Shown here one piece after another: positions 21,912 to 32,105 of a stretch of DNA of 64,000 bases. This DNA comes from Schizochytrium sp. TIO01 (Eukaryota; Sar; Bigyra; Thraustochytrida; Thraustochytriidae): assembly GCA_004764695.1 (NCBI GenBank), contig SMSO01000035.1, positions 1,548,001 to 1,612,000 of the forward strand, in the 5' to 3' direction. A program made the translations under genes and the position numbers. The notes under the pieces are model-generated. The model had not been told where the DNA came from. It saw only the letters and a list, made by a program, of their open reading frames with translations, and ran no database searches. Each line of letters begins with the position of its first letter. Position 1 is the first letter of the stretch.

Positions 21912-23183
21912 ATGGATTGTCCTCACAAAGAGGTTTCGATTCAATTGATTGGAACAGAGCCTCTGCTTGAAAGTAAACGATGTGGATATCTTGAAAGGTC
22001 GAATTTAATTCACACAAAAGCAACGTCTGATTCCATCGAATGGGATCGTGCGTACGATTACCGTGAAACTCGGACTCATCTGAACGTTAAGAGCAATCCT
22101 GCTTCTTGGACTTATAAAGCTCGGCGACGAGCTTTAGAGAACACTACCAAGAACCAATGGACCAAACTGCTTGATTGGGCAGGCAGAGATGAAACCAGAG
22201 TTTATCTTCATAGACGAAATCTGCGCAAAATCTTGCGAAATTTGCAAATCAAACTAAGTGACCGTGAATTTCGAGAGCTCTGGTGTTGCCTATCCGAATC
22301 TGTCCCAGGCTATGCTAAAAAGCTCGTACCTTTAGACAGACTAGAAGATGCGATTCAACCTGAGCATAGCTTGGAGATAGGATCCATTGAAGACGGGTTC
22401 CTTGGGTATGTTTCGAAGGCCCTTCGCAGAGGGCTGCATCCTGGTGAGATCTTTGCTACACTTTTCCCTGTAGAAGGTTATATTGATCTTGATGATTTGG
22501 CATCTGCAATCCAATCCTGTGGTTGTAAAGCCCCCCGTACCCTTGCGCGCCAATACTTTAGTGAAATTGATATTGGAAGGAAAGGTCAGCTACACTACGA
22601 CGACTTTCTTGTTTGGTTGAACAAGCTTAAATTATTGCCCCGGAACGAGGAAGTAAGAAGTACCAAAAACGTCAACAAAGAACCTTTGACATATGATGGG
22701 TACGCATACAGAGATTTGAGTTGGAAGGGTTATAATCTTCGAGCAAAATCAGATCGGCGAGCTGCCGTTCAGGGCATACTTCTCTTCATTGTACGTCAGG
22801 CGTTTGCTCGAGAGCGCAACTTAGCTCGACATAAGAGTTTCAAATCTCTAATTCGAGCTTTTCCGCCAGTTTTGCATGAATCACTTGTTGTGCGAAGCTT
22901 AAAACAAAAGGGGATTACTTTTTCTAGTGATCATATGAAAATTTTTATTGCTGCGTTCGAACCATCTGTCGGGAACGAAATCAACTCACGAAACTGGCTT
23001 CAACTGATTTATGATCGTCCAGAGAAGCTTTCCCAACTCAAGAAACTACATTCTAATCCATTTAATGGTTTACAGAAAAATGCTCTTTGGGCTCTTAAGA
23101 ACTCTTACGCGAGTGACCAGAGTCAGAATGACAACGCCGAAGCAGAAAGTGACACGAGTAGCATTAGTAGCATTCGTAGCATC

Positions 23184-23263
<80 letters not shown>

Positions 23264-24674
23264 CAATCGTAGTATCAACACCCCTCCTGACAAATCAAGG
23301 AATAATACTCAGACCAGGTTAGACTTTGATACATGCATTGAAGCTTTCCCACATCTACGGAACTCTGCAAGATGGAATTTTCAAGCTCAGGATGAAAATG
23401 ATGAAAATGAAGCAATAGGTCGTCAAATTTCCACCTCTCTACATCTTTCAGAAAATCAAGATGATGGCAGCCATAAAAATTATCAACTTCAAAGGAATCG
23501 TGATAAAGCGGATGAAAGGGAAGACCATACTCTAATGAACAACAAGGTTGAGAAAGCACTGGACTCAAATGGTCTGCCTTGGGAAACCTCGGTGGGTATG
23601 TACGCTCAAGAGCGTCTCTACCATGGCAAAACTGTATTTGTAGCTGAAGACTCCCGAGTGTATATCCCGTCGCATTATCGCGGGCATCCACCGCGATGTT
23701 TAGGTCGCTGGGCAAAGCTGAAGATAGAAGAAGATGGGAAAGCTGAAGAAAATGACGCTGATGATGATATTTGGACAGTGATATCTGACAGCTCCGAAGA
23801 TGGATCGGATTCTGAAATTGGTTCTGGTGACGATGTTATCCAAAAAGCAAATGTGATTCATTACCAAGGCCTAGACAAACGTGATCCAAACATTGCCTTC
23901 TCCACAGAGAGCAGCGATGATGATTGCGATTCTGTCCAGAGTGAATCTTACCTGCGATTATCAATCTCTATTGTACCTCCTCAGGTCAAGGACCTTGGTT
24001 TTGAGGTTGTCTCTACCTCTGACCAGGACTCTATGCCCCGGTCTCGAAGCCTTTCTTCTTCAATGTCGGCCAGACTTACTCGTAATTCGAGAGCAACATT
24101 GAAACCTTCATCATCACAATCATCTTCAACTTCCTCTGCACGCCTTCGGAAGAAAACCATGTCCTCAAACCTTCGCATGACCAACTCCAATCTCTTCTGG
24201 CGGGTCTCAGCCTACCCTTGGGATCTTGGAACCCACGAAAGTAAACATTGGAGCGTCTTCGCTTCTCACACTTCAACAACCTGTAAAAAGGCAAATTCCT
24301 TAAATACAAGACCAAAACAAAACCCAAACCGAGACCAAAGCTTAAACACTATACACTCGGGTAAGTTGAGCGGGGCAGAAGCGCCAGGGCTAGTCCTACA
24401 AATACCGACACAGAGGTCCTTGACGCTGACGGAGATCCGTAGGCACGCTAAGCACGGCAAGATTGCGGCACCTCATTTGATCGTGGAACTCGTGCAGAGA
24501 ACCGGCTATATGGGGCGGAGGACCTCTTTGAAGTGCCTCGGTTCCGATTGCATTCCGCTCGGAGCGCTACTATCTGGGAACAAGTCCTGTAAGCGCGTTG
24601 AGGCACTGCATCTGGTAAGCTTGAGGCCGCGGCTGGAGTTTCACGCCATTGTGCAAGCCACCTGGGAAGACTGA
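21912..24674 (+). CDS. EF-hand-like, poly-Ser protein of unknown function
   Basis: As drawn, the frame gives 920 residues from an ATG in context AAAGGATGGA. Residues of about 140-245 look like a calmodulin-type helix-loop-helix pair: LDDLASAIQSCG between two loops, the second DIGRKGQLHYDD with Asp at positions 1 and 12 but a Lys at 5. Calcium binding is therefore doubtful. A weaker EF-like helical region precedes it (NLRKILRNLQIKLSDREF). Residues of about 415-455 are a Ser run encoded by AGT then AGC arrays. The remainder is acidic and Ser-rich, with a KAEENDADDDIWTVISDSSE block. The last 105 codons after 24360 have different base composition (GC-rich) and begin exactly at a GTAAGT. The gene may instead splice into the downstream methyltransferase-like frame. 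Function unknown. Confidence 0.65.
23183..23261 (+). repeat. coding (AGT)n-(AGC)n array encoding poly-serine
   Basis: About 13 AGT codons are followed, after one AGG, by about 12 AGC codons. All are in frame within the EF-hand protein gene. The sharp switch of synonymous unit marks two separate expansions of serine codons. Confidence 0.95.
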
Positions 24675-24742
24675 TAGTTCTACTCCATCGCTCATGGGCA
24701 ACTCGGCCACGGGCTGCTCGAACTTTAACGATGGCGCCATAG
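24361..24742 (+). other. candidate 382-nt intron joining two frames
   Basis: GTAAGT begins at 24361, and a CTTTAAC branch-like word (24723-24729) sits 12 nt before a CATAG acceptor at 24742. Removing this piece joins the EF-hand frame (phase 1) in frame to the methyltransferase-like frame, giving a 1570-residue protein. Against it, the upstream frame stays open through most of this interval. The branch word is also weaker than the one at 43175-43181. Confidence 0.35.
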
Positions 24743-27006
24743 AAAATTTGCATCGCACGAGCACAGGAAATGATTGTGCACACCGCCCCAGTGGAGGAGT
24801 AGATCTTGAAAACACCAGATCTGGACTCTTGCTTTCTGCACAAGGATCCAGACAAGATGAGTTCGCGGAAAGAATAATCCACCAGGATGCAGAGAGAAAT
24901 AGGACCTTAGAGGAAGTCTGCAGTTTGAGTTTACTGTCACATGAATCCAGCACAGATAATTTAATAGTTTTGCCTGAGGATGTTGATGGGAACGCCATGA
25001 TTACTCGAAGAAGGGCGAAGAGTGCAGAGGGAAGCCATGCATCATCGTCACTCATTGTTAATTTAGATAACGATCTACGTAGTAGAGAAAGCTGGCAGCA
25101 ACACCCTTGGACGGCAACGCAAGAGCCACTAGATTCTAAGGTGCAGCGAAAACCTTCTGCAATAGGGTCTATCGACCAAACAGAGCTTCCGCTTGCAGCT
25201 TTAAATTTAAGACGAAGAGCTCGTAGTGGGCCTATCGAGGCTTCATGGCATTCGACTGTGCTAAGTGGACGCCCTGCAACAGAACGCATTAGTCGCGGCG
25301 GCCAAAATGGATGTCCACTTTCACAAAGCCCGCTTTGGAATTTTCAGCGTATGTTTTACGATCTGCGAGGTAGCGATACATGGCAGATGGGCTTAATACC
25401 AAGCTTTGCGACCACTAATGTGAGACTAGCACATGGATATGCACGTGCAATTTTTGAGTTCGTACGAGCACGAGAGAATGAGCTTCGAAATAAAAAATCT
25501 GGTAACGAAAATAGTGGTACTAAATTTAAGGCTTATGCGATCGAGTTTGGTGCAGGTGCAGGAAAATTTGGTTTTCATATAGCTCAACGCCTCTCTGCAC
25601 TAAGCGAAGCCCATAGAAAAGGTGGTGGTCGGGCTATCCAGGTTGTCTACGTGCTGACTGAAGTTCATGAAGGTGGAGTTCAATTTTGGAAGTCGCACAG
25701 TAGCCTGCAACCGCTTTTCCGTCAAGGTGTCCTGGATGTAGCTCTTGTAGACGCGACAAGTGCGGATAGCTGCAAGCGTATCGAACTGCAAATTTCCAGG
25801 ACTTCCCTGGTAGGTGGTCAGGTTGATGGCCCCATAATTGGAGTTTGCAATTACTTATTTGATTCTTTGGTGCAAGATGCCTTTCAGGTGCGCAATCACA
25901 CCCTTTATCGTGCTCACGTAGAGGTGATGGGCGAATTACCATCCGAAGAAATGTTACAAGAGATTCATCAAGAGTGGCAGCCTACGTTATCTTGGACGTA
26001 TGATGTTTGTGATGTTAAAGAAGATGCATTATTAGCTGCTGAGATGTTACCTCATGGAAGCCAAATCGAGCAGCAAGTGCTGATGGAACAGCTGCGTAAA
26101 TATCAAGTAGAGAATGAGCGATTATCTATTATGGTCCCATTAGGAGCATTTAACGTTGTGCGAAATTTGGTCAGTTTAGCAACCAACCGAGCGAATGTCA
26201 TGCTTCTTGCAGTAGATAAGGGTTTTCATGAAACTGAGGAGTTTATGTATTTAGAGAATCCTCAGGCAGTGGTTCACGGAGCACTTTCGTTCATGACAAA
26301 TTTTCATTTGTTCAATCGTTTCTGCGAGAAGGTGTACCGTGGAGCTCATGTTCGTCGAACATCCTATTCAGATGGTCTTAAGGCCATCGCTGTGTTCTTT
26401 AAGTATGACAGGTCATTGCGAAAGTGCGATGCAGCTGTTGATCAGTTTCTGAGTGGTTTAGATCCAGGTCAGGTTGCTATTCTAAATGCTTGGGGCGCAG
26501 TGTCTGGAAATTTAGAAAGTCCCGAGGAAGCGCTTTCTTTGCTTCGCAATTGCGATCATGACCAATTTACTTTCCTCGAGGTCAAACAGAAGCTTTTAGA
26601 ACTAAATGATGCAGAAGGCCAGCATTTGACGACTTCTTTTATGGATGATATGCGTGAGGATCTGAGCACTGTCATGGATAATTACTTTCCTTTGCAGATG
26701 TTTAAGGATGTAGCATTTGAGAACGGCCGAGTTCTCATGGTTATTGGAGACTTCGAAGCTGCCATTGCTCTTTTCCACAGAAGTTTGCAAGATTGCGGCG
26801 AGCACGCTGCAACATGGTTAAATCTGGGCTTGTGCCATTATCAATGTCACCAAATTGAGCAAGCTCGGGCTGCATATGAAACATCACTTGCTCTCGCACC
26901 AGATTTTGAGAAGGTGCGAGTATTACTTGACCAGCTGCCCCCCCCTGCACTGCCTCCAGTAGACGAGCAATTTGCCAACATGGATTCCGAATTCGTAAGA
27001 GAGTAA
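24694..27006 (+). CDS. SAM-dependent methyltransferase-like protein with C-terminal TPR
   Basis: From the first ATG (24694) the frame encodes 770 residues; the frame is open a further 15 codons upstream. The first ~220 residues are Ser/Arg-rich and disordered. A Rossmann-like region follows, with a motif I of YAIEFGAGAGKFGFHIAQRL type, then VVYVLTEVHEGGVQFW (strand 2) and IIGVCNYLFDSLVQDAF at the position of the substrate/SAM loop. This order resembles MidA/NDUFAF7-type methyltransferases (EhGaG-motif, NELFDALP-like loop), though overall similarity looks distant. The C-terminus has TPR-like helices: GRVLMVIGDFEAAIALFHRS and AATWLNLGLCHYQCHQIEQA. Substrate and compartment are unknown. It starts only 19 nt after the upstream stop, which is unusual for separate eukaryotic genes; fusion by splicing is possible. 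Confidence 0.65.
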   Translation: MGNSATGCSNFNDGAIENLHRTSTGNDCAHRPSGGVDLENTRSGLLLSAQGSRQDEFAERIIHQDAERNRTLEEVCSLSLLSHESSTDNLIVLPEDVDGNAMITRRRAKSAEGSHASSSLIVNLDNDLRSRESWQQHPWTATQEPLDSKVQRKPSAIGSIDQTELPLAALNLRRRARSGPIEASWHSTVLSGRPATERISRGGQNGCPLSQSPLWNFQRMFYDLRGSDTWQMGLIPSFATTNVRLAHGYARAIFEFVRARENELRNKKSGNENSGTKFKAYAIEFGAGAGKFGFHIAQRLSALSEAHRKGGGRAIQVVYVLTEVHEGGVQFWKSHSSLQPLFRQGVLDVALVDATSADSCKRIELQISRTSLVGGQVDGPIIGVCNYLFDSLVQDAFQVRNHTLYRAHVEVMGELPSEEMLQEIHQEWQPTLSWTYDVCDVKEDALLAAEMLPHGSQIEQQVLMEQLRKYQVENERLSIMVPLGAFNVVRNLVSLATNRANVMLLAVDKGFHETEEFMYLENPQAVVHGALSFMTNFHLFNRFCEKVYRGAHVRRTSYSDGLKAIAVFFKYDRSLRKCDAAVDQFLSGLDPGQVAILNAWGAVSGNLESPEEALSLLRNCDHDQFTFLEVKQKLLELNDAEGQHLTTSFMDDMREDLSTVMDNYFPLQMFKDVAFENGRVLMVIGDFEAAIALFHRSLQDCGEHAATWLNLGLCHYQCHQIEQARAAYETSLALAPDFEKVRVLLDQLPPPALPPVDEQFANMDSEFVRE

Positions 27007-27654
27007 TACGTGTGAATAGAGTTTACTTATACTTCTTTAATTCTATCTCTCTTTTTTAAAAAGGAGAGTAACAACGCAAAGACGATCATGGTGAATGGAT
27101 ACCAAAGAAATCCGACCTCTTTCTTTCCAGGTTATTTGTGATTAGACAGTATCTTGTCCTAGACCAAAGCATGATAAAAAGAATAGTTTAAATTCAATAT
27201 ATAGGCCTGCAAACGAGCCAATACAGATTCCCAAGTCTGGTTCTTGTAAGCTTGCACACCATTATTATTTACGTACCTCAGTCCGCAGCTTGCTGCAAGT
27301 AAATCAACAAGAAGTAAGTTAACAATCCTTTACAATAGTGCATGCTATTCAAATAAGACGGGATACCAGAAACGTAAAGTATATGCCGCAGGGAGAGCAA
27401 AAAAATAATGATAATGTAGATCTTGGCTTTTTTTAGAAACAAGTATGACAGTAACAGCTGGTCAGAGAGCCCCTCGCCACACAGAGCTCTATCTGGGCCT
27501 TTGTTAGCTCGGTTTTCCTTCCAGTCCCAAGCAAACGAGCAAGCGAGTAAGCAAGTAAGCAAACTCGGGCATGGGCGAGCTAGCAACTTAATATCACAAG
27601 CTCACAAATTGTAGCAATTATCCAATGTGATTGAGTACATGTGAAGCCGTCGAC
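27007..27654. other. intergenic region between convergent genes
   Basis: 648 bp of mostly AT-rich DNA. A degenerate GCAAGTAAGC/GAGCAAGC array lies at 27531-27565. No coding frame is supported. Confidence 0.55.
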
Positions 27655-28221
27655 CTAGAGTGCCGACGCGGCCATGCCGGGCTCCTCAGACTCAGACATC
27701 TCTGCATCTTCATCCTCCTCTTGAACAGCCCCTACTGTAGCCTTGGTGTTTGCAGTCACCTCAGGGTGCACGGAGTTGACGCCCTCCATGGGCATTGATG
27801 CAGATGCCGGCGCCTGCAGAGAGGCTGAGACAGGCGAGGAAACTTCCAGCACGCTGCTCACCGAAAGAAGCTTCTCGAGGCCGAAGATTAGCTTGGCCAC
27901 GCTGGAGTAGTAGGAACCTGGCCTGAGCATCAGCTCACAGAGCCTCTGGAGCGTGAACGGAGCGCCCTCGAAGAGATCGAGCGCAGACAAAAGACGCTGC
28001 TTCTGGGCATCGTACGCAGGTTTACCCTGCTCCACGGGGTCTGACCCAGGGTGTCGCACGCGGAAGGAGTCGAGGGACTGCTCGAGAGCGAGACGTACGA
28101 GAGGCCTCAACAGAGGCCAGTCGTAACGAGGCACGCCACATCGCTCCATGTCCTCCAGAACGCTGCGGAGATCGGGAGTGATCTGGCGGCTAGAGGCCAC
28201 CTGCCGAAGCTGGTCCTCCAT
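27655..28221 (-). CDS. PPP4R2: protein phosphatase 4 regulatory subunit 2 (PPP4R2 family)
   Basis: The frame gives 188 residues from the ATG at 28221. The conserved PPP4R2 core is clear: TPDLRSVLEDMERCGVPRYDW near residues 15-38, a helical stretch LLRPLVRLALEQSLDSF, and the hallmark PFTLQRLCELMLRPGSYY followed by LEKLLSVSSVLEV at about 88-130. The last ~55 residues are acidic and Ser-rich (EEDEDAEMSESEE), as in homologues. PPP4R2 anchors PP4 catalytic subunit complexes that act in DNA damage recovery and snRNP maturation. The protein is much shorter than animal PPP4R2 or yeast Psy4 (about 400-450 residues), so it is essentially the bare core plus a short acidic tail. An in-frame 110-codon upstream frame ends with TAA only two codons before this ATG. 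Confidence 0.9.
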   Translation of the reverse strand: MEDQLRQVASSRQITPDLRSVLEDMERCGVPRYDWPLLRPLVRLALEQSLDSFRVRHPGSDPVEQGKPAYDAQKQRLLSALDLFEGAPFTLQRLCELMLRPGSYYSSVAKLIFGLEKLLSVSSVLEVSSPVSASLQAPASASMPMEGVNSVHPEVTANTKATVGAVQEEDEDAEMSESEEPGMAASAL

Positions 28222-28227
28222 GGGTAC

Positions 28228-28560
28228 TTAGATCCAGAAAGAGTTGAGGCGTGAATTAAGCAGGTACGAGTGCGCCTCAAGCACGTTCAACCTTAGCTCG
28301 CGCGGACTGGGCGAGAGATGGTTTGGAATTTGTTGGAGAAGTTGATTTTTTTGTCTTTCTGACCAAAGTTTTCTCTTTTTGCTTCGTCCTTTTTTTTTTC
28401 TTTTTAATCTCTCCTTTCCGCAGTCTTTTGAGGGTTTTGATTCGTAGATTGAATGCAATAGTTCTATCTTATTTGGGGCATATGTGGTTGCCGCTCGTAC
28501 AAACCCAAGTTTTCGCTCGTGAGTCATGAATTTACGGATGCTTGACAGGTTGTGTATCAT
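28228..28560 (-). other. upstream open reading frame in the PPP4R2 leader
   Basis: An ATG at 28560 opens 110 codons in the same frame as PPP4R2, ending in TAA at 28228-28230, two codons before its start. The middle is strongly basic (KERLKRKKKGRSKKRK), mainly because the strand is A-rich there. It may be chance, a translated uORF, or the trace of an N-terminal extension lost to a stop. Confidence 0.25.
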
Positions 28561-29176
28561 GAATTAGGGATTTGTTCATTCTAATTTAAAAAAAATGATA
28601 ATATATAATATATAATCTTATTCTTTTTCTTTTCTCTTATTTTATGTTTCACAAGTCTTCTTTGCACAAGGAAGAGTCCTTGTCTAATGCTTTTCAGGTG
28701 GGTGTTTATATGTCTAATGTAAAGAAATGTGAATTCTCATTTCTTTCACGGCAAGACCACCGTGGTTTGAGCTGAGGAGCAAGAAAGCAAAGATTAAAAG
28801 TACTGCCAACAGACTCCACGAACGAGACGGATGAGGTGACAAAGTTATGAGTGCATGTCAGCAAGAGGGATTCTTTTCTCCATGTCAACTTTTCTGTTCT
28901 TTCCTTTCATTTTCTTTTCTTTTTTATAAATACCGAGATAAATCACAAGGCATATGAAGCCACGCGAAGAACTTCCTACAAAGTGGTCAAATTCAACAAA
29001 GCGTGTAATGAGTGACTGTTCTTGTCTGAGTTTCTACCCTTAAGTTGTTACTTCTGACTTGTGAGAGGAAACAATACTGGCGCGGACCTACCTACACCTA
29101 CCACTGGTGAGGAACTATTTTGGCTTGAGTTTTAAAGAAGATTTTAAGGAGTTTGTTTGAATGCTCCTGCCTATAT

Positions 29177-29200
29177 CTACCTACCTACCTACCTCCCTAC
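29177..29200. repeat. (CTAC)n short repeat
   Basis: Five CTAC/CTCC units, part of the TACCTAC word family seen in several intergenic regions. Confidence 0.8.
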
Positions 29201-29417
29201 CACTGTCACTTTTGGAGATCAAGAAGCAAACATCATCGACTAAAGCTCAAAAGTTCTAAATCTCTGATGGCGAGCGAGAACTTCGCTGACACAGATAAAA
29301 ACTATGGAAATATGCAAGGGCTAAGACCAAGCAAGATAGAACAAAAACGATACGCGCGACTATACAAATAAAAAAGCACAGAGAATCGCATACCTAGATC
29401 ATGATGTTTGTACTAGT

Positions 29418-32105
29418 TTAGGTAAAATTATGGGTCAGGCCACTGGGAGTATCCATGGGGTATGCATCGACTAAATCAGGCCATATGCTGCTCGACCAGG
29501 TGTCATCCCCAACATAGTCTTCGTGAAATGTATCAACAGAAATGGCAAAAAGTTTGCCATTCTCAATGGCATGGTGTGCCAAAGCGCAGGCCAGAGCGGC
29601 GGTCGGACAACGCGGTGCAACAATTACATCAACGTGGTCAAGGTCACTAGTTGCATCCTTGACCTGCTGGACACGAATTGCAAATTGCGCAAGCAATTCA
29701 TTGACAGCCTCTTCGATATCCTCATCAGAACGAGCAAAAAGAGCTTCTTTGTTAAGCAAAGATGCTGCAAGGGAATCTAAAGGCTCTTCACTTTCTGGCG
29801 CAACAAAGGAAAATGCAGCATCAAGAATGCGCTGCGTCGCTGGCAGAGGCAGGGGGATAGGGTTCTGAACAAGAACGTGGAAGTAAGGTTCTGTAAGAGC
29901 AAGGAAGTGCCAGATAGTTGAACTGACATCTAGGATGACCAATGGCTCACCTTCGTCACTGAAAGGATCTAAACGTTTGAGTAATGCAGAGATTGGTTCT
30001 TCTTCATCACCTTGCATCTCTTCAAATTCGATAACTGGAAGCTCCACCAAGTTTTCCTCTTCTGCTTCTTCATCTTCTAAAGTAGTCTTCTGAGACCTTT
30101 TTGTGTTCTTAGAAGACACCTTCTGCGATGGAATTTTAGCAACATCTTCTTCCTCCAATTCATCCTCGCTCTCCTCAAGTTTCGCAGCCACATATTTGTT
30201 GGCTGGGGGAGAAGGAGAACGGCGTTGCTTTGGCTTGCTTTGACGACGGTTGCGACGTGAAACGCCTTGTTCACTCTCTGGTTCTTTACCCTCAATCCAC
30301 GCAACAAGGGCATCTAAGTCTTCCTCATAAGATCCGCGAGGTGGAGCGGCTGGCATGTCATCGTCGTTTAGGTTTAGAGCGCGATTCCACAATATATCTT
30401 CACGCGCGTGTTTAAGTTTCTCTTGCTGTCGTGCTTCTTCGTCCTGTGAATGGACAAGATATGGCAGCCTGCCAAATTGAGATTTCCACTTGGCCAGAAG
30501 AAGTTGGTGGATGCGCCCCACATGTTTCATATCTGGCAGGCAAAGCACGCTCCTTTGCAATACCATGCTGAGAATCATATCCACAACACTCTTCTCACCT
30601 TCTTTATCCTTCACACTGCCTTCAACTGCTTCAAAGACAGATCTCTCTTTGCGAGCATCTACGAGATGTGATTTTACAGTTTGGAGTTCCATTGAACAGT
30701 TTGTCGTAAAATCATCGAGATCGTCAGTTGTTGCCCAAAGTTCCTCGAGCTCCTTGACTAAATTCTCAAGAGCTTCGACGCGCTCATTGATTTCATCCCG
30801 TTCAAGCTTAATGATTTCCTCGCGGGAAGCGATTGCATCAATCTCCTCAAGAATTGATCTCTTCCAGGCTAAAGAGCGCGAGCAATCGCGTACGCGACCC
30901 TTCAACAAGGTACAGGCGTCATTAGGTTTACCAGCGTCAGCGCGACGTACAATTTCACGCCAAAGGTCTTGTGTTTTCATAGTTTCGTAAAGGTCTGCAA
31001 CATGCACTACCTCGGGGTAATCTACAGGTGCGAATTGTTTGCCAGGATTCAACCTTTCAAGGCGCTTAATATCCGACAGAATGCAGTTTTCAGTAGAGTG
31101 GTGAAAGGCGCCAACGTCGAACATGGCCTCGCAAAGTTGATCGAGTTGTTCCTCGGCCCGAAGAAGCTCCTCAAAACACTCATGGCGAGACTGCTCAATC
31201 GAAGCACCTGCTTTTACCCATGGAGTCATATCCACAAGGAGAACAGGCCAATCCTCCGACTGAACATAATCGAGTACTTGTTTAGGCTCCGATTCCAGAT
31301 CAACCTCCTCCCACGATGCTGCGATTTCCTCTTCCTCTTCTTCTTCTTCCTCGGAGAAACTATCAGTGTCATTTGCACGGTTTTCGAATGAACCCTCCAT
31401 TGTAGAATCTATCAAATTTTCATTTTCCTCTAATGTATTTTCCGTGTGCTCTTCTACTTTTTCGTTTTGGGGAACACTTTTATTTTGGCTGTGGACGTTC
31501 TGGATCTCGTCATTTTCTACTCCAGAGTTTAAATGTGTAGGCAAAACATCACCCGAAGTAGTATTCTCATCCTTTGTTTGGTCCACGGCTTTTGCCAAAG
31601 GTTTATTTGCCACGTTTGACAAATTAGCATCGTAGACCTTGCCAAGTTTAGACGTCTGCGAAAGCAAACCTTTTTGGGCCCTGAGGTTGGCAAAAATACC
31701 ATTTTTTGAAGGAGTCAGTGGAGTCATCTTCAGCAGTTCTGGACGAACTCTTCCTGCCGGAAACAAAGAACCATTAGGTAAGAATCTCAGAGGCTCCTGA
31801 TCTCCTTTGACCAGCTGCTGTTGCTCTTCGGAGGGTTTCAATTTCTTCTTGAGCTCCTTGGATTTCTTAGAGGACCCCTGAAACTCGAGTGTTTCACTAT
31901 CATCGCTGTCCTCGTCGTCATCGCTCTCGTTATCCTCATCAGCGGCTTCGTAGCCCTCATCGAGACCAGGAAAACGCTGGTTCGCAGGCACTGGCGCTGT
32001 GAGACGCCGCAAATGATCATCTGCAAGCTGCACGCGGAGCTCCAGGTCAGGTTCTCCAGCCGAAGCAGGCACTGCCGTCAGGGCATCCTCGCCGGAGTTT
32101 GTCAT
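29418..32105 (-). CDS. acidic coiled-coil protein of unknown function
   Basis: A single frame of 895 codons runs from the ATG at 32105. Residues of about 45-75 and 250-270 are acidic Asp/Glu runs. The central part (about 280-520) is helical with a likely coiled coil (IIKLERDEINERVEALENLVKELEELW). A second low-complexity acidic/basic part covers about 590-690. The C-terminal ~180 residues look folded: PLVILDVSSTIWHFLALTEP and VDVIVAPRCPTAALACALAHHAIENG suggest an alpha/beta domain. I do not recognise the family. The charge pattern resembles nuclear or nucleolar proteins, but that is only composition. It is transcribed in the same direction as the GST gene 700 bp upstream. Codon use and frame length make it a confident gene. 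Confidence 0.8.
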   Translation of the reverse strand: MTNSGEDALTAVPASAGEPDLELRVQLADDHLRRLTAPVPANQRFPGLDEGYEAADEDNESDDDEDSDDSETLEFQGSSKKSKELKKKLKPSEEQQQLVKGDQEPLRFLPNGSLFPAGRVRPELLKMTPLTPSKNGIFANLRAQKGLLSQTSKLGKVYDANLSNVANKPLAKAVDQTKDENTTSGDVLPTHLNSGVENDEIQNVHSQNKSVPQNEKVEEHTENTLEENENLIDSTMEGSFENRANDTDSFSEEEEEEEEEIAASWEEVDLESEPKQVLDYVQSEDWPVLLVDMTPWVKAGASIEQSRHECFEELLRAEEQLDQLCEAMFDVGAFHHSTENCILSDIKRLERLNPGKQFAPVDYPEVVHVADLYETMKTQDLWREIVRRADAGKPNDACTLLKGRVRDCSRSLAWKRSILEEIDAIASREEIIKLERDEINERVEALENLVKELEELWATTDDLDDFTTNCSMELQTVKSHLVDARKERSVFEAVEGSVKDKEGEKSVVDMILSMVLQRSVLCLPDMKHVGRIHQLLLAKWKSQFGRLPYLVHSQDEEARQQEKLKHAREDILWNRALNLNDDDMPAAPPRGSYEEDLDALVAWIEGKEPESEQGVSRRNRRQSKPKQRRSPSPPANKYVAAKLEESEDELEEEDVAKIPSQKVSSKNTKRSQKTTLEDEEAEEENLVELPVIEFEEMQGDEEEPISALLKRLDPFSDEGEPLVILDVSSTIWHFLALTEPYFHVLVQNPIPLPLPATQRILDAAFSFVAPESEEPLDSLAASLLNKEALFARSDEDIEEAVNELLAQFAIRVQQVKDATSDLDHVDVIVAPRCPTAALACALAHHAIENGKLFAISVDTFHEDYVGDDTWSSSIWPDLVDAYPMDTPSGLTHNFT

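Larger units (their letters stand above)
28222..29417. other. intergenic region upstream of PPP4R2
   Basis: The first 340 bp form the PPP4R2 leader, with pyrimidine-rich runs on the plus strand at 28370-28420 and an upstream frame at 28228-28560. The rest is AT-rich, including an AATATATAATAT stretch near 28595-28612 and CTAC-type repeats at 29086-29103 and 29177-29200. No further gene was seen. Confidence 0.5.
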
